Source: Comamonadaceae bacterium (GTDB lineage: Bacteria; Pseudomonadota; Gammaproteobacteria; Burkholderiales; Burkholderiaceae_C). From it: DNA of 64,000 bases. Below the pieces are notes generated by a model that saw only the letters and a list, made by a program, of their open reading frames with translations, was not told where the DNA came from and did not search any database. Location: NCBI GenBank assembly GCA_027488985.1, contig JAIYAR010000006.1, forward strand, positions 1-64,000. The letters run 5' to 3'. This document shows, piece by piece, positions 54,032 to 62,801 of this stretch. Position numbers and translations under genes: made by a program. Numbering within the stretch: position 1 is the stretch's first letter; every line of letters begins with the position of its first letter.

Positions 54032-54715
54032 ATGATCAAGCTTTACATCGGCAACAAAAATTATTCTTCGTGGTCCATGCGCCCTTGGGTGCTCTTGAAG
54101 CAGGCCGGCATCGATTTCGAGGAAGTCATGGTGCGCTTTGACTCGTTCGACAGCCAGTCGCAATTCAAAACCACGCTCTCCAAACTCAGCCCCACCGGTA
54201 AAGTGCCGTTGCTCGTTGATGGTGACCTCGCGGTCTGGGACACGCTGGCCATTGCTGAATACGTCGCCGAAGAATTCCCCAACCTTCAGCTCTGGCCCGC
54301 CGACAAGGCCGCCCGCGCGAGGGCCCGAAGCGTGTGCGCCGAAATGCACTCCGGCTTCACCGGCCTGCGCAGCAACTGCCCCATGAACATCGAAGCCACC
54401 CTGCTCGAAACCGGCGCCCTTATCTGGCGCGACAAACCCGCGGTGCGCGACGATGTGGCCCGCATCAGCGCCATGTGGGAAGAGCTGCTGGGCCAATACG
54501 GTGGCCCCATGTTGTTCGGCCAGTTCTCGGTAGCGGATGCGTACTTCGCGCCCGTCTGCGCCCGCCTCAAGACCTACGGCCTGCCGGTGAGCCCGGTGGT
54601 GGGGGCCTATGTGTCCCGCGTGCTGGCCCTGCCCGGCGTGCAGGACTGGATCACTGGCGCATTGGCCGAGAAAGACTTTCTCGACTTTGAAGAGCCTTAC
54701 CGCTTGCAACGTTAA
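54032..54715 (+). CDS. Glutathione S-transferase
   Basis: The 227-residue cytosolic protein has an N-terminal thioredoxin-like GSH domain (about 1-80; KLYIGNKNYSSWSMRPWVLLKQAGI, LSPTGKVPLLVDGDLAVWDTLAIAEYVAE) and an all-helical C-terminal domain. The Ser in NYSSWSMRP is placed to activate the glutathione thiol. This subgroup is often annotated for detoxification, with unknown substrate. AAGG is seven bases before the ATG at 54032. cca starts 23 bases after the stop, so they may be co-transcribed. Confidence 0.92.
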   Translation: MIKLYIGNKNYSSWSMRPWVLLKQAGIDFEEVMVRFDSFDSQSQFKTTLSKLSPTGKVPLLVDGDLAVWDTLAIAEYVAEEFPNLQLWPADKAARARARSVCAEMHSGFTGLRSNCPMNIEATLLETGALIWRDKPAVRDDVARISAMWEELLGQYGGPMLFGQFSVADAYFAPVCARLKTYGLPVSPVVGAYVSRVLALPGVQDWITGALAEKDFLDFEEPYRLQR

Positions 54716-54738
54716 GCCACGGCCTAAACCCGCGCTCC

Positions 54739-56040
54739 ATGCCCGCAGCTACACCCGCCACCGCCCACAACACTGGCACCTTTCTGGTGGGGGGTGCGGT
54801 GCGCGACGCGCTGTTGGGCTTGGAGGTCAAAGACCGCGACTGGGTGGTCGTGGGCAGCAGCCCGCAGCAGATGCTGGATGCGGGCTTTATTGCAGTGGGC
54901 AAAGACTTCCCGGTGTTTTTGCATCCCCGCACCCAGGAGGAATATGCGCTGGCCCGCACCGAGCGCAAAACCGCGCCCGGCTACCGCGGGTTTGCGGTGC
55001 ACGCGGCACCCGATGTGACGCTAGAAGAAGACCTTGCGAGGCGCGACCTTACTATCAATTCCATAGCTGCTCGCGCATATTCCACGGGCGCCAATGGCAT
55101 ATTTGATGCCAAAGACCTGATTGACCCCTTCGGCGGGCAGGCCGACCTGCAGATGCGTGTGCTGCGCCATGTAACCCCCGCTTTCCGCGAAGACCCGGTG
55201 CGCATCCTGCGCGTGGCCCGGTTTGCGGCGCGGTTTACCGACTTCACCGTGGCGCCCGAGACAACCGCCCTGATGCAAACCATGGTGGAAGACGGCGAGG
55301 TGGACCACCTGGTGCCCGAGCGCGTGTGGCAAGAGCTTGCCAAGGGCCTGTTGGAGGCCCGCCCCTCCCGCATGTTCGAGGTGCTGCGCAGCTGTGGCGC
55401 CCTGAAGCGCTTGCTGCCTGAGCTGGACCGGCTCTGGGGCGTGCCTCAAAGCCCCGAGCATCACCCCGAGGTGGATACGGGCGTGCACGTCATGCTGGTG
55501 CTGGACCGCGCCGCCCAGCTGGGTGCGCCGCTGGCCGTGCGCTTTGCATGCCTGGGCCACGACCTCGGCAAGGGCACCACGCCAGCGGACGTGCTGCCCC
55601 GCCACATCGGCCATGAAGAACGCAGCGCACGCCTACTCAAGGCTGTGGGCCAGCGCCTGCGCGTGCCCAACGACTGCGCCGAGCTGGCTGACGTGGTGGC
55701 CCGCGAGCACGGCAACATCCACCGGAGCGGCTCGCTCAATGCCGCCGCTCTGCTGCGCCTCTTGGAGCGCTGCGACGCCATCCGCAAACCCGAGCGCTTT
55801 CGCGCCGTCTTGCTGGCCTGCCAGTGCGATGCCCAAGGACGCCTCGGGCTGCAGGATGCGCCCTACTCCCAAGCCCAGCGGTTGGGGCAGGCGCTGGACC
55901 TGGCGCTGGCAGTTGCTACAGATTCCATAGCTGCTCAAGCGATAGCGGCGGGCGCTACCGGCCCAAAGATTGGCCAATTCATCCAAACCGCCCGCGCTGA
56001 GGCCATTGCCTCGGGGCTATCCCCGATTACCGAAAGTTAA
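54739..56040 (+). CDS. cca: Multifunctional CCA tRNA nucleotidyltransferase
   Basis: Cca adds and repairs the CCA end of tRNAs; the HD domain gives phosphohydrolase activity in the multifunctional type. The 433-residue product has the nucleotidyltransferase motif FLVGGAVRDALLG with the acidic pair in VKDRDW, RRDLTINSIA, the REDPVRILRVARFAARF motif and the HD site GHDLGKG (about 274-280). Two copies of the 53-bp repeat lie inside. Copy G adds about 16 residues after the RRDLTIN motif, before LIDPFGG; copy H adds a tail segment near residues 392-409. Both are in frame and no stop is introduced. Confidence 0.95.
   Translation: MPAATPATAHNTGTFLVGGAVRDALLGLEVKDRDWVVVGSSPQQMLDAGFIAVGKDFPVFLHPRTQEEYALARTERKTAPGYRGFAVHAAPDVTLEEDLARRDLTINSIAARAYSTGANGIFDAKDLIDPFGGQADLQMRVLRHVTPAFREDPVRILRVARFAARFTDFTVAPETTALMQTMVEDGEVDHLVPERVWQELAKGLLEARPSRMFEVLRSCGALKRLLPELDRLWGVPQSPEHHPEVDTGVHVMLVLDRAAQLGAPLAVRFACLGHDLGKGTTPADVLPRHIGHEERSARLLKAVGQRLRVPNDCAELADVVAREHGNIHRSGSLNAAALLRLLERCDAIRKPERFRAVLLACQCDAQGRLGLQDAPYSQAQRLGQALDLALAVATDSIAAQAIAAGATGPKIGQFIQTARAEAIASGLSPITES
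55052..55106 (+). repeat. 53-bp dispersed repeat, copy G (inside cca)
   Basis: It begins CTATCAATTCCATAGCTGCT, continues CGCGCATATTCCACGGGCGC and ends ATGGCATATTT. It is the clearest coding copy, aligned gap-free with A, B, C and D. It is translated as INSIAARAYSTGANGIF, an insert between two conserved Cca motifs. Confidence 0.8.
55913..55966 (+). repeat. 53-bp dispersed repeat, copy H (inside cca)
   Basis: It begins TTGCTACAGATTCCATAGCT and continues GCTCAAGCGATAGCGGCGGG and CGCTACCGGCC. It shares the first half closely with copy G and is read in the same frame (VATDSIAAQAIAAGATG). It lies in the poorly conserved C-terminal tail. Confidence 0.65.
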
Positions 56041-56069
56041 ACGCAGATTTCATCTCCAAGGGGCTTTTT

Positions 56070-56104
56070 AGAATATTTATTCTGTTTACAATGTATTCAG
56101 TAAA
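56070..56104. promoter_or_regulatory. Two adjacent palindromes before the inositol operon
   Basis: The perfect palindrome AGAATA-TT-TATTCT (56070-56083) is followed by TTTAC...GTAAA (56085-56104). The surrounding 80 bases are very AT-rich. They lie 16-50 bases before the start of the RpiR-type gene, fitting a self-regulated operator. The binding protein is inferred. Confidence 0.5.
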
Positions 56105-56119
56105 TTTTTTCTAAAAATT

Positions 56120-56998
56120 ATGCGCATTGCCCCATTGCCCGCCGCTACCCCGACCACGGAAGAAGCGCTTCTGCAGGCCATCGCACGCGACTATGACCGC
56201 CTGAGCCGGCAGCTCAAACTCATTGCCAGCCACGTGGAACAGCACCGCGCACACCTGGGCATCCAGTCAGTCCAAGAGGTGGCACAACACTGCGGAGTGC
56301 AGCCATCTGCGGTGGTGCGCTTCGCCAAGCATTTCGGGTTTGAGGGCTACACGGCCCTGCAGCGCGTATTTCGCGACCGGCTGGCCCAACAAATTTCGCC
56401 GGCCCGCAGTTACCAAACCCGCATCCGGCAGGCCATGGAGTCCGGGGCGCGCAACCTGAGCAGCGCCGACATTGCCCTCGCCCTGGTGGAAAGCAGCATG
56501 GCCGGCATGCAGGAGCTGCCCGCAGCATTGAAGGCGCAGGCCTTTGACGACGCAGTAGGCCTGCTGGCCGAGGCGCAAACCATCTGGCTCATGGCCTCGC
56601 GCCGCTCGTACCCCGTGTCGACCTATCTGGCCTACGCGCTGCAACACACCGATAAACGGGTGCAACACATCACCGCCAACGGGAGCATGCAAGACGGCCA
56701 ACTGCGCGGCCTGCAAGCGGGGGACGTGATGATCGCCATCTCCTTTGCGCCCTACGCCGAAGAAACCGTCAGCATCGTCCGCCAGGCCCACGCCAAGGGC
56801 GCACGCATCATCTCCATCATTGACAGCAGCCTGAGCCCGCTCGCCCGTTTCTCTGCCTCTGCCCTGCAGGTGCAGGAGACCAGCGTGTTCGGTTTCCGGG
56901 CGCTGACGAACACCATGGCCGTGGCCCAGAGCCTGTTTCTCGCCCTGGCCTACCGGCTCGAACTCGATTACCAACCCACCCGCGTCAATGCGGTTTGA
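56120..56998 (+). CDS. RpiR-family regulator of inositol genes (IolR-like)
   Basis: The 292-residue product has an N-terminal RpiR HTH (about 15-90; IQSVQEVAQHCGVQPSAVVRFAKHFGFEGYTALQ) and a C-terminal SIS domain (about 135-270; AQTIWLMASRRSYPV, GDVMIAISFAPYAEET). It is the first gene before iolG and codes in the same direction, so it is probably the operon's regulator responding to an inositol-derived sugar phosphate. No Shine-Dalgarno is seen in the A/T-rich sequence before the ATG, so the mRNA may be leaderless or poorly translated. Operator candidates lie just upstream. Confidence 0.88.
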   Translation: MRIAPLPAATPTTEEALLQAIARDYDRLSRQLKLIASHVEQHRAHLGIQSVQEVAQHCGVQPSAVVRFAKHFGFEGYTALQRVFRDRLAQQISPARSYQTRIRQAMESGARNLSSADIALALVESSMAGMQELPAALKAQAFDDAVGLLAEAQTIWLMASRRSYPVSTYLAYALQHTDKRVQHITANGSMQDGQLRGLQAGDVMIAISFAPYAEETVSIVRQAHAKGARIISIIDSSLSPLARFSASALQVQETSVFGFRALTNTMAVAQSLFLALAYRLELDYQPTRVNAV

Positions 56999-57017
56999 CA
57001 CTTCCAGAAAGCACCCT

Positions 57018-58013
57018 ATGAAAAAAGTAGCCCTCTTCGGCGCCGGTCGCATCGGCCGCATCCATGCCGCGAACCTGGCCGCCATGCCCGGCATCTCGCT
57101 GGTGGCTGTGAGCGACCCTGTTCCCGCCGCTTGCGCCGATCTTGCTGCACTGCACGGAGCGCGCGTCGACAGCGTTGAAGGCATTTTTGCCGACGCCAGC
57201 ATTGACGCCGTGGTCATCGGCAGCCCCACTACCACCCACAGCGATCTCATCACCCGCGCGGCGCAGGCCGGCAAGCACATCTTTTGCGAGAAGCCGGTAG
57301 ACCTGTCCGCCCAGCGGGCGCGCGCCTGCGCCGATGCGGTGGCGCGCGCCAACGTGGCTTGCATGATCGGCTTTCAGCGCCGCTTTGACCCCACCTTTAA
57401 CGAAGCCAAAGCACGCTTGGAACGCGGCGACATCGGCAACCCCGAAATGCTGGTCATCACCAGCCGCGACCCCGGCGCCCCACCGGTGGACTACATCAGG
57501 AATTCCGGCGGAATTTTCCGCGACATGCTGATCCACGACTTCGACGTGTTCCGCTGGATCTTGTGCGGCGACGGCGACGAGGCGGCCTGGCTGAGCGCCA
57601 GCGGTTCCTGCCTGACCGATCCCGCTATCGGTGAAGCCGGCGACATGGACTGCACTGCCGTGACCATCAAGACCCGAAAGGGCCGCCTGTGCCAGATCAA
57701 CACCACGCGCCGTGCCGCCTACGGTTACGACCAGCGCTTTGAAGTCATCGGCTCACTGGGGATGCTGCAATGCGGCAACCACCGCCCTACCGAAGTTACC
57801 CAGGCCGGCGCAGCAAACACCCACTACGACAACCCCGAAGCCTTCTTCCTGCAGCGATACGCCAACGCTTACCGCCTGGAGATCGAACACTTCTTCACGC
57901 AGTTGCAAAACGGTGGCAGCTTCAAGACCACGGTAGAAGACGGCGTGCGCGCCCAAGTGTTGGCCGACGCTGCCGCCGAGAGCGCTGCCAGCGGCAAGGC
58001 GGTGGTGTTTTGA
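57018..58013 (+). CDS. iolG: Inositol 2-dehydrogenase
   Basis: IolG oxidises myo-inositol to 2-keto-myo-inositol with NAD+, the first step of the pathway. The 331-residue product has a Rossmann start VALFGAGRIGRIHAANL, the family motif FCEKPVDL (about 92-99), the GFQRRFDPTF segment and a C-terminal Gfo/Idh/MocA domain with a catalytic region including DMLIHDFDVFRW (about 173-184). The ATG at 57018 is the start of similarity. The gap to the regulator is 19 bases; iolC overlaps its stop (TGATG). Confidence 0.92.
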   Translation: MKKVALFGAGRIGRIHAANLAAMPGISLVAVSDPVPAACADLAALHGARVDSVEGIFADASIDAVVIGSPTTTHSDLITRAAQAGKHIFCEKPVDLSAQRARACADAVARANVACMIGFQRRFDPTFNEAKARLERGDIGNPEMLVITSRDPGAPPVDYIRNSGGIFRDMLIHDFDVFRWILCGDGDEAAWLSASGSCLTDPAIGEAGDMDCTAVTIKTRKGRLCQINTTRRAAYGYDQRFEVIGSLGMLQCGNHRPTEVTQAGAANTHYDNPEAFFLQRYANAYRLEIEHFFTQLQNGGSFKTTVEDGVRAQVLADAAAESAASGKAVVF

Positions 58014-59986
58014 TGCCGGCGCTGGCCTTTCCCGCTGGTCGTAAGGTGGACCTGGCCTGTCTGGGCCGGCTTGCGGTAGACCTGTATGCAGAGCAGTTCG
58101 GCAGCAAGCTCGAAGACGCACGCAGCATGGCCAAATACCTGGGCGGCAGCTCGGCGAACCTGGCCTTCGGCGTGGCACGGCTGGGTCTGAAAAGCGCCAT
58201 GATTTCGCGCGTGGGCAACGAGCAGATGGGCCGCTACCTGTTACAGACCCTGGAGCAAGAGGGTTGCGACACCAGCCAGGTGCAGATCGACCCCGAGCGC
58301 CTGACCGCACTGGTGCTGCTGGGTATCAAAGACCGCGACACCTTCCCCTTGCTCTTTGTGCGCGAGAACTGTGCCGACATGGCGCTGGACGCCCAGCAGA
58401 TTGACGGCGACTTCATTGCCGGGTGCCGTGCGCTGGCCATTACCGGCACCCACCTTTCCACCCCCGGAACGCGCAAAGCCGCGCAAACCGCCTTGGCCCA
58501 CGCCAAAGCCCATGGCGTAGTACGGGTGCTGGACATTGACTACCGCCCCGTTCTCTGGGGCCTGACCTCGCGCGGTGCCGGCGAGAACCGCTATGTGGCC
58601 GACGCGGACGTAACCCGCCAGCTCCAGGAAGTGCTGCCGGAATTTGACCTGCTGGTCGGCACCGAAGAAGAGTTCTACATTGCCGGGGGGGTCGCTGGCG
58701 ACATCGTGGCCAGCCTGCGCGCAGTGCGTGCTGTGAGCGCAGCCACACTGGTTGTCAAACGCGGCGCTCTGGGTTGCTGCGTCATTGAAGGTGCAATTCC
58801 TGACGACATCAACCTCGCCACCACCTACCAGGGTGAGCGGGTTGAGGTGCTGAATGTGCTGGGCGCGGGTGACGCATTTTTGTCCGGCCTCATGGCGAGC
58901 CTGTTGCAAGGCAAAGACTGGGCGGAGTCCACCCGGGTGGCAAACGCCTGCGGCGCCATCGTGGTCTCGCGCCACGCGTGCTCGGCCGCCATGCCCACAC
59001 CCGCCGAGCTGGCGCACTGGTTTGGCGGCAGCCGTAACCCCCAAGTCGACGCCGACAACCAACTCGCCCACCTGCACCGCGTCACTGCACAACGCGCCCG
59101 ATGGGGCGAGCTCTGTGTGATGGCCTTTGACCATCGCAGCCAGTTTTTTGATCTGGCCCGCGAAGCCGGCGCGCCTGAATCACGCATTCCCGCGCTCAAA
59201 CGCCTGTTGGTGCAAGCGGCGGAACAAGTCGAGCGCAGCCACCAACTGCAAGGCCAGATGGGCGTCCTGATTGACGGCAGCAGCTATGGCGCCGAGGCGC
59301 TGGCCAGCGCCACCGGCCGCGGCTGGTGGGTAGGCAGGCCCGTCGAGTTGCCCGGCTCGCGACCATTGCGCTTTGACGGTACACGCTCGATCGGCAGCGC
59401 ACTCATTCACTGGCCCACCGAGCAGGTGGTGAAGTGCCTGGTGCACTACCATCCCGACGACGCCTTTGCCCTGCGCCTGGAGCAGGAGCAAAAGGTGCTT
59501 GAACTCTGGGAAGCCACCCGCCAAAGCGGCAATGAACTGCTGCTGGAAATCATTTGCCCACCATCCATGACACCCGCAGGCACACAAGACGCTGCGGTAC
59601 TGCGTGCGGTCAAGCGCTTCTACAACATCGGCGTCAAGCCCGAGTGGTGGAAGCTCGCACCCATGCAGGCCGAGGGCTGGGCAGCCCTGAGCCAGCTCGT
59701 CAACGAGCGTGACCCGCATTGCCGCGGCGCTGTCATTCTGGGCCTGAACCAACCCCTGCAAGTGTTGGCAGACAGCTTTGCGCAGGCCACCAACCCGCTG
59801 GTCAAAGGTTTCATGGTCGGGCGCAGTTTGTGGGTCAGTGCCTCACAGCGCTGGTTGAAAAACCAGATCGACGACGCGACCCTGATCGCCGAAGTGGCGA
59901 CCAACTTTTCGCAGCTCGTGCAAGCCTGGCGCACACGCCATGGCAAGCAGCAGCCTGCCGCCACTGCCACCAAGGTCGCCGCATGA
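58013..59986 (+). CDS. iolC: 5-dehydro-2-deoxygluconokinase fused to DUF2090 aldolase-like domain
   Basis: The 657-residue product is a fusion. The PfkB sugar kinase (about 1-330) has YLGGSSANLAFGVARLG near the start and the catalytic VLGAGDAFLSG (about 282-292), phosphorylating 5-dehydro-2-deoxygluconate. The DUF2090 domain (about 345-640; VMAFDHRSQFFDLA, YIGVKPEWWKL-like segment, KGFMVGRSLW) is the region proposed to act as the IolJ-type aldolase splitting the phosphorylated product. Fused forms are known in proteobacteria. It overlaps iolG by one base and iolD by four. Confidence 0.92.
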   Translation: MPALAFPAGRKVDLACLGRLAVDLYAEQFGSKLEDARSMAKYLGGSSANLAFGVARLGLKSAMISRVGNEQMGRYLLQTLEQEGCDTSQVQIDPERLTALVLLGIKDRDTFPLLFVRENCADMALDAQQIDGDFIAGCRALAITGTHLSTPGTRKAAQTALAHAKAHGVVRVLDIDYRPVLWGLTSRGAGENRYVADADVTRQLQEVLPEFDLLVGTEEEFYIAGGVAGDIVASLRAVRAVSAATLVVKRGALGCCVIEGAIPDDINLATTYQGERVEVLNVLGAGDAFLSGLMASLLQGKDWAESTRVANACGAIVVSRHACSAAMPTPAELAHWFGGSRNPQVDADNQLAHLHRVTAQRARWGELCVMAFDHRSQFFDLAREAGAPESRIPALKRLLVQAAEQVERSHQLQGQMGVLIDGSSYGAEALASATGRGWWVGRPVELPGSRPLRFDGTRSIGSALIHWPTEQVVKCLVHYHPDDAFALRLEQEQKVLELWEATRQSGNELLLEIICPPSMTPAGTQDAAVLRAVKRFYNIGVKPEWWKLAPMQAEGWAALSQLVNERDPHCRGAVILGLNQPLQVLADSFAQATNPLVKGFMVGRSLWVSASQRWLKNQIDDATLIAEVATNFSQLVQAWRTRHGKQQPAATATKVAA

Positions 59987-61848
59987 AAACCATACGACTC
60001 ACGACTACGCAGGCGCTGGTGCGCCACCTCGCTGCCCTGCGCATTGAACAGGCAGACGGCAGTGTGGTGCCCTACTGCGGCGGTGTTTTTTCCATCTTCG
60101 GACATGGCAATGTGGCGGGCTTGGGCGAAGCCCTTTGGGCAGGCCGCGAACAGATCACCACCTACCGCGCGCACAACGAGCAGGCCATGGCCCACGCGGC
60201 GATCGCCTACAGCAAGGCCCACTTCCGCCAGCGCATCATGGCGGTCACCACCTCCATCGGACCAGGCGCCACCAACCTTGTGACTGCAGCGGCCCTGGCC
60301 CATGTGAACCGCCTGCCGGTGCTTCTGCTGCCGGGCGACAGCTTCACCACCCGCGCACCGGACCCGGTGCTCCAGCAGTTGGAGGATTTTTCACAAGGGG
60401 ACCTGAGCGTGAACGATGCCTTCAGGCCTGTGACGCGCTACTTCGACCGCATTACCGCGCCCCAGCAAATCCTCACTGCACTGCCTCGCGCCGTGCAGGT
60501 GATGACGGACCCTGCACAGTGCGGGCCAGTGTGCCTGTCGCTGCCGCAGGATGTACAGACTTTCGCGTTTGACTGCCCTGAGAGCTTTCTGGAGCCCGAA
60601 ATGCTGCGCATACGCCGCCCTGCCCCCGACGCTGGTGAGCTCGCGCGTGCCGCGACCCTGATTCGCGGGGCCCAACGCCCTGTCATCGTCGCGGGTGGTG
60701 GTGTGCTTTACAGCCAGGCCTGGGATGCCCTTCGCCAATTTGCCGAGGCACATGGAGTGCCGGTCGTGGAGTCGCAAGCAGGCAAGAGTAGCCTTCCTTG
60801 GGACCACCCGCTGAATCTGGGGGCTGTGGGAGTGACCGGCTCACCCGCTGCCAACGAGATAGCCGCCAACGCAGACCTGGTGCTGGCCGTGGGCACCCGG
60901 CTGCAAGACTTCACCACCGGATCACACAGCCTGTTTGCGCAGGCACGGATTCTGAGCCTGAACGTGCAGAGCTTCGATGCCGGCAAGCAACACTGTACGC
61001 CATTTGTGGCCGACGCACGCACGGGCTTGGCGCAATTGAGCGCCGCAGTGTCCGGCTGGAGAGCCGAAGTTGCATGGACTACGCGGGCGCAAACACTTGC
61101 GGCCGCCTGGGTACAACGCGTTACCGAGCTGACCACCCGCGTGCCGACGGACACCCTGCCCTACGACGCCGAAGTCATTGGCGCGGTGCGTGACTCCGCA
61201 CCGGCGCCCCAAGACAGCCCCAGCCATGACGTCGCTGTTTGCGCTGCAGGTACCTTGCCCGCAGAGCTTCACAAGCTTTGGCGTGCGGCACGGCCAGGCA
61301 ACTACCACATGGAGTACGGCTTCTCCTGCATGGGATACGAGATTGCAGGCGGTCTGGGCATCAAGATGGCGAGGCCTGAACAAGAGGTCATCGTGATGGT
61401 CGGCGACGGCTCCTACATGATGATGAACTCTGAAATCGCCACTTCGGTGATGCTGGGCAAGAAGCTCATCATCGTGGTGCTGGACAACCGAGGTTATGGC
61501 TGCATTCAGCGGCTGCAACTCGCGTCAGGCAGCCCGCGTTTCAACAACATGCTCGATGACTGCATCCCCGAAGGTGGCAACCCCAGCCAGATCGACTTTG
61601 CGATGCACGCCCGCAGCATGGGCGCAGATGCGGTGCATGTGGCCAATGTGGCCGAACTCAAGACCGCCATGGTGCGGGCACGTGCGGCGACCAGGACCCA
61701 AGTTCTGGTCATCGACACCACCCACACCCGTACCACGGACGACGGCGGCTGCTGGTGGGAAGTGGCTATTCCCGAAGTCTCCGAGCGAGCCGAGGTGAAC
61801 GCTGCATTTGCGCGTTACACCGAATCCAAGAAAACCCAAATTCTCTAA
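59983..61848 (+). CDS. iolD: 3D-(3,5/4)-trihydroxycyclohexane-1,2-dione acylhydrolase
   Basis: IolD, a thiamine-diphosphate enzyme, opens the inosose-derived ring to 5-deoxy-glucuronate. The 621-residue product has the ThDP pyrimidine-domain Glu in TYRAHNEQAMAHAAIAY (about 58-74), a central domain, and the ThDP motif VGDGSYMMMNSEI...NRGYGC (about 470-510). The ATG at 59983 overlaps the iolC stop by four bases. iolE follows 16 bases after the stop. Confidence 0.94.
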   Translation: MKTIRLTTTQALVRHLAALRIEQADGSVVPYCGGVFSIFGHGNVAGLGEALWAGREQITTYRAHNEQAMAHAAIAYSKAHFRQRIMAVTTSIGPGATNLVTAAALAHVNRLPVLLLPGDSFTTRAPDPVLQQLEDFSQGDLSVNDAFRPVTRYFDRITAPQQILTALPRAVQVMTDPAQCGPVCLSLPQDVQTFAFDCPESFLEPEMLRIRRPAPDAGELARAATLIRGAQRPVIVAGGGVLYSQAWDALRQFAEAHGVPVVESQAGKSSLPWDHPLNLGAVGVTGSPAANEIAANADLVLAVGTRLQDFTTGSHSLFAQARILSLNVQSFDAGKQHCTPFVADARTGLAQLSAAVSGWRAEVAWTTRAQTLAAAWVQRVTELTTRVPTDTLPYDAEVIGAVRDSAPAPQDSPSHDVAVCAAGTLPAELHKLWRAARPGNYHMEYGFSCMGYEIAGGLGIKMARPEQEVIVMVGDGSYMMMNSEIATSVMLGKKLIIVVLDNRGYGCIQRLQLASGSPRFNNMLDDCIPEGGNPSQIDFAMHARSMGADAVHVANVAELKTAMVRARAATRTQVLVIDTTHTRTTDDGGCWWEVAIPEVSERAEVNAAFARYTESKKTQIL

Positions 61849-61864
61849 ATCAGAAGGACCCACC

Positions 61865-62800
61865 ATGAGCTGGAATGTACGAATCGGCATCAACCCGATC
61901 AGCTGGATGAATGACGACCTGCCCTCGCTGGGCGGAGAAACTCCTTTGGAAACTGCACTCTCCGAGGGCAAGGAAATCGGCTATGCCGGTTTCGAGCTGG
62001 GCAACAAGTTCCCCAAGGACGGCCCGGGACTCAAGGCCAAACTGGACGAATACGGATTGGCCTGTGTGTCAGGCTGGTATTCCGGCTTTCTGGCCGAGGT
62101 GCCGGCAGGCCAGAGCGATGCCGATGCGGTAGCCGCTGAGGTAGAGCGATGCAAGGCACACATGAGCCGCCTTCAGTACAACCAGGTCAAAGTAGTGGTC
62201 TATGGCGAATGCGCCGGCACCATCCAAGGAAACATCGATACCCCACTGGCCAAGCGCCCGCGTTTTCAGTCGGACGCCCAGTGGGAGGCCTACGGCCAGC
62301 GCCTCAATGCTTTCGGCTCTCACTTGCAAGCCACCTACGGCATCACACTGGCCTACCACCACCACATGGGCGCCTATGTGGAGTCTCCCGCCGACATCGA
62401 CCACCTCATGCAAGTGACCGACGCGCAATCGGTCGGCCTGCTGTTTGACACCGGTCACGCCTTTTACGGCGGCGCAACCAACCCCCACTCGGTTCTGTCA
62501 AAGCACCTGGACCGCGTGGTGCACGTGCACTGCAAGGATGTGCGACCCGCCGTGATCACACAGGCCCGCAACGACGGCTGGAGCTTTTTGAATGGCGTGA
62601 TCAACGGCACTTTCACCGTGCCGGGCGACGGGGTAATTGACTTCGACGCCGTTCTGACCGCACTCAAACAATCCGGCTACGAAGGCTGGCTGGTGGTGGA
62701 GGCCGAGCAAGACCCCGCCGTCGCACCCAGCTACCAATATGCCAAGAAGGGCTTTGACACGCTCTCTGGCATCGTCCAACGCCTGAGCCAAGGAGCCTGA
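61865..62800 (+). CDS. iolE: Inosose dehydratase
   Basis: IolE dehydrates 2-keto-myo-inositol to the diketone used by IolD. The 311-residue TIM-barrel protein (AP endonuclease 2 family) begins VRIGINPISWMNDDLP and shows metal-site residues in AYHHHMGAYVE (about 163-173), FDTGHAFYGG and VHCKDVRP, with a final VVEAEQDP. AGAAGGA precedes the ATG at 61865. iolB starts one base after its stop. Confidence 0.94.
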   Translation: MSWNVRIGINPISWMNDDLPSLGGETPLETALSEGKEIGYAGFELGNKFPKDGPGLKAKLDEYGLACVSGWYSGFLAEVPAGQSDADAVAAEVERCKAHMSRLQYNQVKVVVYGECAGTIQGNIDTPLAKRPRFQSDAQWEAYGQRLNAFGSHLQATYGITLAYHHHMGAYVESPADIDHLMQVTDAQSVGLLFDTGHAFYGGATNPHSVLSKHLDRVVHVHCKDVRPAVITQARNDGWSFLNGVINGTFTVPGDGVIDFDAVLTALKQSGYEGWLVVEAEQDPAVAPSYQYAKKGFDTLSGIVQRLSQGA

Positions 62801-62801
62801 C

